Source: an uncultured Tenacibaculum sp. (lineage in GTDB: Bacteria > Bacteroidota > Bacteroidia > Flavobacteriales > Flavobacteriaceae). From it: a stretch of DNA of 64,000 nucleotides. Made by a program: the position numbers and the translations under genes. The notes under the pieces were generated by a model. It searched no databases and had not been told where the DNA came from. It saw nothing but the letters and a program-made list of their open reading frames with translations. The stretch spans positions 62,001 through 126,000 of the forward strand of contig NZ_CANMAX010000009.1 of the NCBI RefSeq assembly GCF_947495995.1. Reading direction: 5' to 3'. This document shows, piece by piece, positions 60,101 to 64,000 of the stretch. How positions within the stretch are numbered: the stretch's first letter is position 1; each line of letters starts with the position of its first letter.

Positions 60101-61147
60101 ATGCAGGAGGAAAATCACGAAATTCAGAATGAGAATTCTGAATTATACGAGCACTATCGTTTTACAGCTACTGAAGGGCAAGATCCTTTACGTGTAGATA
60201 AGTTTTTAATGAATTTTATTGAAAATGCTACACGTAATAAAATTCAGCAGGCAGCTAAAGCAGGAAATATTTTAGTAAACGATAAAGCAGTTAAATCGAA
60301 CTATAAAGTAAAACCCAAAGATGTTGTTCGCGTTGTTTTAGCACATCCACCACATGAAAATTTATTGGTAGCAGAAGATTTACCAATCAACATTATTTAT
60401 GAAGATGATGATGTAATAGTTGTAAACAAAGAACCTGGAATGGTTGTGCATCCTGGACACGGGAATTATACAGGAACCTTAGTTAACGGATTAATTCATC
60501 ACATAGAAAATTTACCTAAAAACAGTAATGAACGTCCTGGTTTAGTTCATCGTATAGATAAAGATACAAGTGGATTGCTAGTTGTTGCTAAAACTGAATT
60601 TGCAATGGCGCATTTATCGAAGCAATTTTTCGATAAAACAACTGAGCGTTTGTATTATGCTTTAGTTTGGGGAAATGTTGAGAACGATAAAGGTACTATT
60701 GAAGGTAACATTGGGAGAAGTGAGAAAGACAGAATGCAAATGAAAGTTTATCCTGATGGAGATTATGGAAAACCAGCCGTTACACACTATAGAGTTATTG
60801 AACGTTTTACGTATGTTACTTTAGTTGAGTGTAAGTTGGAAACAGGAAGAACACATCAAATTAGAGCTCATTTTAAATATATAGGTCATACTTTATTTAA
60901 TGATGAACGTTACGGCGGAGATCAAATTTTAAAAGGAACTACGTTTTCTAAATACAAGCAATTTGTAGAAAACTGTTTTAAAGTATTACCAAGACAAGCA
61001 CTTCATGCCAAAACTTTAGGGTTTGTTCATCCGACAAGTGGAGAGTTAATGCAATTTAATTCTGAAGTTCCAGAAGATATTACAGCTTGCTTGGAGAAGT
61101 GGAGAAGATATTCTTCAAACTCTACATTTGAAGCTCAAAATTTATAA
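60101..61147 (+). CDS. rluD: 23S rRNA pseudouridine synthase RluD
   Basis: 348 residues; forms pseudouridines in helix 69 of 23S rRNA. An N-terminal S4 RNA-binding domain (about 28-95; LRVDKFLMNFIENATRNKIQ) precedes the RluA-type catalytic domain. The catalytic Asp153 is in the invariant HRIDKDTSGLLV. Downstream motifs are RLYYALVWG and ETGRTHQIRAHF. The gene follows PASTA by 20 bp and ends in a large hairpin terminator. Symbol by family context; other RluA-type members cannot be fully excluded. Confidence 0.92.
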   Translation: MQEENHEIQNENSELYEHYRFTATEGQDPLRVDKFLMNFIENATRNKIQQAAKAGNILVNDKAVKSNYKVKPKDVVRVVLAHPPHENLLVAEDLPINIIYEDDDVIVVNKEPGMVVHPGHGNYTGTLVNGLIHHIENLPKNSNERPGLVHRIDKDTSGLLVVAKTEFAMAHLSKQFFDKTTERLYYALVWGNVENDKGTIEGNIGRSEKDRMQMKVYPDGDYGKPAVTHYRVIERFTYVTLVECKLETGRTHQIRAHFKYIGHTLFNDERYGGDQILKGTTFSKYKQFVENCFKVLPRQALHAKTLGFVHPTSGELMQFNSEVPEDITACLEKWRRYSSNSTFEAQNL

Positions 61148-61150
61148 TCG

Positions 61151-61218
61151 CTGAGAATCGCGTATTTGAAAAACTTTAGAGGGATTGATCGAATACGCGA
61201 TTTTCAGTTTTTTAGTTT
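61151..61218 (+). terminator. Large hairpin terminator after rluD
   Basis: 19-bp arms (61151-61169 with 61189-61207), with two wobble pairs, enclose a 19-nt loop and are followed by TTTTTTAGTTTTT. On the minus strand there is no T run, so it serves rluD only. Confidence 0.75.
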
Positions 61219-61907
61219 TTAACTTTTGAGTTTACTAAACTCATTATTCTTTCAAATTGTTCTTCTAATCCCATATCAGAATTATCAAATTCTACAGCGT
61301 CATCAGCTTTTTTAAGTGGAGAATCTTTTCTTGTTGAATCTATTCGATCTCTTTCTTCTACGTTAAAAAGTACTTCTTCGTAAGTTACATTATCACCACG
61401 ATCTAATAATTCTTTATAACGTCTCGTAGCTCTTTTATCTGCAGAAGCAGTCATAAAAAGTTTCAGTTCAGCATCTGGAAAAACGACAGTTCCAATATCC
61501 CTACCATCCATTACAATACCTTTATCTTTTCCCATATGGTGTTGTTCTTGTACTAATTTACGACGAACTTCAGGTATTGCAGATACTTTACTTACCAGTT
61601 TAGAAACTTCTAGAGTTCTAATTTCAAGTTCAACATTAGTGTCGTTTAAATACATTTCAGCAAAACCTAAATCAGGATTAAAACTAAAAGAAAGTTTTAT
61701 GTTATCTAAATCTTGAATTAATTGTTCTGGATTGAAGTTTTCTGCAGAGATATAATTGTGACGCATAGCATACAAAGTAACAGCTCTATACATTGCGCCT
61801 GTATCTACATAAATGTAATTTAATGTTTTTGCTAATTGTTTAGCAATGGTACTTTTTCCTGTAGAAGAAAAACCATCTATGGCAATAATAATCTTTGTTG
61901 TGGTCAT
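61212..61907 (-). CDS. cmk: Cytidylate kinase
   Basis: Phosphorylates CMP/dCMP to the diphosphates. 231 residues; P-loop GFSSTGKSTIAKQLA at about residues 11-25. The substrate site has YVDTGAMYRAVTL and MDGRDIGTVVFPDAELKLFM. The lid is ADKRATRRYKELL, and DRIDSTRKDSPLKKADDA closes the domain. Typical size. It is monocistronic with a perfect -7 element only 19 bp upstream of the ATG. Confidence 0.95.
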   Translation of the reverse strand: MTTTKIIIAIDGFSSTGKSTIAKQLAKTLNYIYVDTGAMYRAVTLYAMRHNYISAENFNPEQLIQDLDNIKLSFSFNPDLGFAEMYLNDTNVELEIRTLEVSKLVSKVSAIPEVRRKLVQEQHHMGKDKGIVMDGRDIGTVVFPDAELKLFMTASADKRATRRYKELLDRGDNVTYEEVLFNVEERDRIDSTRKDSPLKKADDAVEFDNSDMGLEEQFERIMSLVNSKVKN

Positions 61908-61925
61908 TAAATAGTATTAACACGG

Positions 61926-61933
61926 CAAAGATA
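61926..61933 (-). promoter_or_regulatory. -7 element for cmk
   Basis: Perfect TATCTTTG followed by GCC on the minus strand. The leader to the ATG at 61907 would be about 10-13 nt. Confidence 0.6.
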
Positions 61934-61958
61934 CTTTTAGTTTTAAAAAATTAATAAA

Positions 61959-61991
61959 AAAAAGCAATTGTTATATTAACAATTGCTTTTT
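61959..61991 (-). terminator. Terminator after the leucine-rich T9SS gene
   Basis: 15-bp stem AAAAAGCAATTGTTA / TAACAATTGCTTTTT (61959-61973 with 61977-61991) with a 3-nt loop; minus-strand reading continues with T7. Confidence 0.85.
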
Positions 61992-62013
61992 ATAATCAGG
62001 TTAAGTGTTGAGT

Positions 62014-63780
62014 TTATCGTTTTATAAACTTACCACTTAAAATTCCTTTATTACTAGGTACATTGATAATATATGTTCCAGGTCTTAAATCAGATATATT
62101 AATAGTAGCTGATTGAATAGAATCTCCCAAAGAATTATTTAAAGATATAGTATTATCAAAACTTGGTTTTAATTCAATAAGATCAATTCCTCCTGAACCA
62201 AATTTCAAGTTTACGGTTTTGACTTTTAAACCAGAAAGTTCAGATATAGTTGCAGTTGAAGCTATAACCGTATTATCGCTTTTAGTTAATTTTATGTAAT
62301 AAGTTGCAGGATTAGGTGATAATGCAAAGTAATTATACAAACTTGGTAAACTGATAATTGGACCAACTGGTGAAGAACAATCTTTTATTACAGTAGCATT
62401 GGTATAATTATTTACACCAGTTTGTACATTGTTTTTGATTTGATTAAATAAATTATCAGGTATATTACCAGATCCTAAACAAACGAAATCAATAGCACAA
62501 CCTTGTATTCCAACAAAGCTAATGAAATTAAGTATATTAGATGTAACGTGATGGTTTTCTGATAAATATAGTTTTTCAAGATTTGGATTATCATTTAATA
62601 AAAGTGCAGATATATTATCAGCATTTCTAACATCGATCTCTTTTAGTTGATTGTTTTTCAGAAGGATTTTCTCTAATTTTTTATTGTTTTCTGTGATTTT
62701 AAATTCTGTTAATTTATTATTATTAGCTCCAAGATCCCTTAGTAATGGATTGAAGTTTATGTTAAAACTGCTAACATTATTATCATGAAATGATAATTCT
62801 TCTAATTTGGTATTATTATTAATGTTTAATTGACTCAGGTTATTGAAATCAATACTTGCTTGCTTTAAGTTTGTATTGTTGCTTAAATCTATAGAGGTTA
62901 AGTTGCTGTAATCTAAACCAAGTCTTTCTAGTTTTGTGTTATTACTTAAATCTATTGATGTTAGGTTGGTTAATCTTTGTGCTATTAAAATTTTTAATTC
63001 TCTTAATTCACGTAAATCAACACTATTAGCCCTGTTGTTATCTAATACGACAAAATCAACATTAATGAAATTCTCGATACCAGTAAAGTCACCTATATTT
63101 AATAAATCATTAGGGCCTCTTCCTACAAATAATTTTGTGGCAGCCCTTGCTTCATCAATACAAATTTCACCGTCTCCATCGGTATCTATTACAGGTGAAT
63201 GGTTTAATAATTTTTGTTTAAAACTAATATCTGGGAAATTAATGATTTGGCATGAAGTTGGTGTAGGATAATTAGCACAGTCAAAGTGTAATTTTGTACC
63301 TAATCTATTCCAGACTCTCCTAGCATGACTAACATTACTAACTTGAACTCCATATTGAGCTTGGTTTATACAGACAAATTGAATTTTATCAAAGTCAAAT
63401 GAAATTCCATAAAAACCTTCCATTTGAAAAGTGCTATTTCCTTTTAAAAGAGCAACCTCTAGTGGATTTCCAGTTAAACGTAATGTCCATAAAGAGTTTT
63501 GACGTACATCGATAAATTTGATATTATTATTCTCTGCGATTAAGAATCTAAGACTAGTAAAGTGTTTTAATTCTTCAAGATTAGAAATGTTACTGTTGCT
63601 AATTCTTAGTGTTTCAACAGATGAAGCTTCATTATAACTGATGTTTCCATCACCACTGGTATCAATAACAGGGAAATGATTTAATAAAGCTTGTTTAAAA
63701 TTAGGATCGGTAAAGTTAATTATTTGAGAAAAAGTATTGATGCTTATAAAAAGCAAAAGTCCAAGTAAAATTTTCTTCAT
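62014..63780 (-). CDS. Leucine-rich-repeat T9SS cargo with two EF-hand-like loops
   Basis: 588 residues. The signal peptide (ending NTFSQ) is followed by two copies of the same unit. Each copy has INF.D..FKQ.LLNH.PVID and then an exact EF-hand-type loop (DTSGDGNISYNE, later DTDGDGEICIDE), followed by LRR-like strands. From about residue 230 to 410 there are about eight SDS22-like LRRs (LTSIDLSNNTKLERLGLDYS). The C-terminal ~100 residues are a T9SS sorting domain (ALSPNPATYYIKLTKS, PGTYIINV, SGKFIKR). Probably a secreted or surface binding protein that needs calcium. Monocistronic. Confidence 0.85.
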   Translation of the reverse strand: MKKILLGLLLFISINTFSQIINFTDPNFKQALLNHFPVIDTSGDGNISYNEASSVETLRISNSNISNLEELKHFTSLRFLIAENNNIKFIDVRQNSLWTLRLTGNPLEVALLKGNSTFQMEGFYGISFDFDKIQFVCINQAQYGVQVSNVSHARRVWNRLGTKLHFDCANYPTPTSCQIINFPDISFKQKLLNHSPVIDTDGDGEICIDEARAATKLFVGRGPNDLLNIGDFTGIENFINVDFVVLDNNRANSVDLRELRELKILIAQRLTNLTSIDLSNNTKLERLGLDYSNLTSIDLSNNTNLKQASIDFNNLSQLNINNNTKLEELSFHDNNVSSFNINFNPLLRDLGANNNKLTEFKITENNKKLEKILLKNNQLKEIDVRNADNISALLLNDNPNLEKLYLSENHHVTSNILNFISFVGIQGCAIDFVCLGSGNIPDNLFNQIKNNVQTGVNNYTNATVIKDCSSPVGPIISLPSLYNYFALSPNPATYYIKLTKSDNTVIASTATISELSGLKVKTVNLKFGSGGIDLIELKPSFDNTISLNNSLGDSIQSATINISDLRPGTYIINVPSNKGILSGKFIKR

Positions 63781-63902
63781 AATACATAAAGGATTATTGC
63801 AACTTAGTATATTAAGTCGCTGGTTAATTAAAAATATTTAGGATGATTAAATAGTTACAATTTTTTGAATATTCTTTTTAGCGCAATTTAAATTATCCGA
63901 TA

Positions 63903-63910
63903 CAAATGTA
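63903..63910 (-). promoter_or_regulatory. -7 element candidate for the leucine-rich T9SS gene
   Basis: Perfect TACATTTG on the minus strand, about 120 bp upstream of the ATG. Bases 63781-64000 hold no other gene. Confidence 0.45.
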
Positions 63911-64000
63911 GAAAATTTAAATGAGATTAATTGTTAAATCGAATTTAACTAAACGTATGTTAATTACTAATATTTTGTTTTATAACGATACGTTTTTCCA

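Overview
This is an AT-rich chromosomal window from a member of the Bacteroidota, almost certainly a marine Flavobacteriaceae of the Tenacibaculum/Polaribacter kind. Four secreted proteins end in type IX secretion (T9SS) C-terminal sorting domains. Lipoproteins carry a Cys followed by Ser/Asp/Glu-type tails. There is no obvious Shine-Dalgarno usage, and many genes are preceded by the Bacteroidota -7 element TAnnTTTG. The genus is a guess; the family-level call is firm. I saw no tRNA, rRNA, CRISPR array, phage or insertion sequence. It looks like core genome with some lineage-specific secreted proteins.

Layout. 1-2.2 kb: end of a MacB-type ABC permease and its MacA-like adaptor. 2.4-6.5 kb: a large T9SS cargo, a possible 41-residue ORF and an acidic lipoprotein. 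6.5-9.2 kb: 3-hydroxyacyl-CoA dehydrogenase, a Gfo/Idh oxidoreductase and Pcm. 9.2-17.6 kb, minus strand: T9SS cargo, a 52-residue lipoprotein, a cytosolic substrate-binding-protein-like gene, a nucleoside phosphorylase, DUF1835, SUI1/eIF1-like, a 2OG-Fe oxygenase, DUF6048, DUF6452 and RlmD. 17.7-20.1 kb: ECF sigma factor with a membrane partner, then RocD. 20.1-24.7 kb: UPF1-like helicase, small membrane proteins, VOC protein, YbaB. 24.7-31.6 kb: S9 peptidase, cysteine synthase/CBS-like enzyme, NamZ-like DUF1343 lipoprotein, LolC/E-like permease, SRPBCC protein, Crp/Fnr regulator. 31.7-36.6 kb: PyrG, RpmH, CarB. 36.7-42.9 kb: MarR plus an RND tripartite efflux operon. 42.9-46.6 kb: a C1q/TNF-like secreted protein, a TonB-dependent receptor, a CoA-binding protein. 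46.6-49.7 kb: operon pyrR-pyrB-STAS-like-CTD-only protein-rnz. 49.8-53.1 kb: SulP transporter and a LanC-like lipoprotein. 53.2-59.4 kb: operon ddl-coaD-TonB-M14 peptidase-MORN lipoprotein-secreted protein-methyltransferase. 59.5-63.8 kb: PASTA protein, RluD, Cmk and a leucine-rich T9SS cargo.

Themes. Pyrimidine metabolism recurs (pyrR, pyrB, carB, pyrG, cmk, nucleoside phosphorylase), in separate transcription units. Envelope functions dominate the rest. The most interesting leads are regulatory: a perfect FNR-type box next to a Crp/Fnr regulator whose recognition helix matches FNR; an ECF-type promoter in front of the ECF sigma gene with a same-spaced copy in front of the TonB-dependent receptor; and palindromic operators at the MarR and Gfo/Idh promoters. 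Protein-level leads are a four-cysteine insertion in RocD, an LanC-like lipoprotein with an altered zinc motif, and a secreted protein that is little more than a signal peptide plus a T9SS sorting domain. I found no clearly undescribed multi-gene system. All family calls come from reading motifs by eye; no database search was run.
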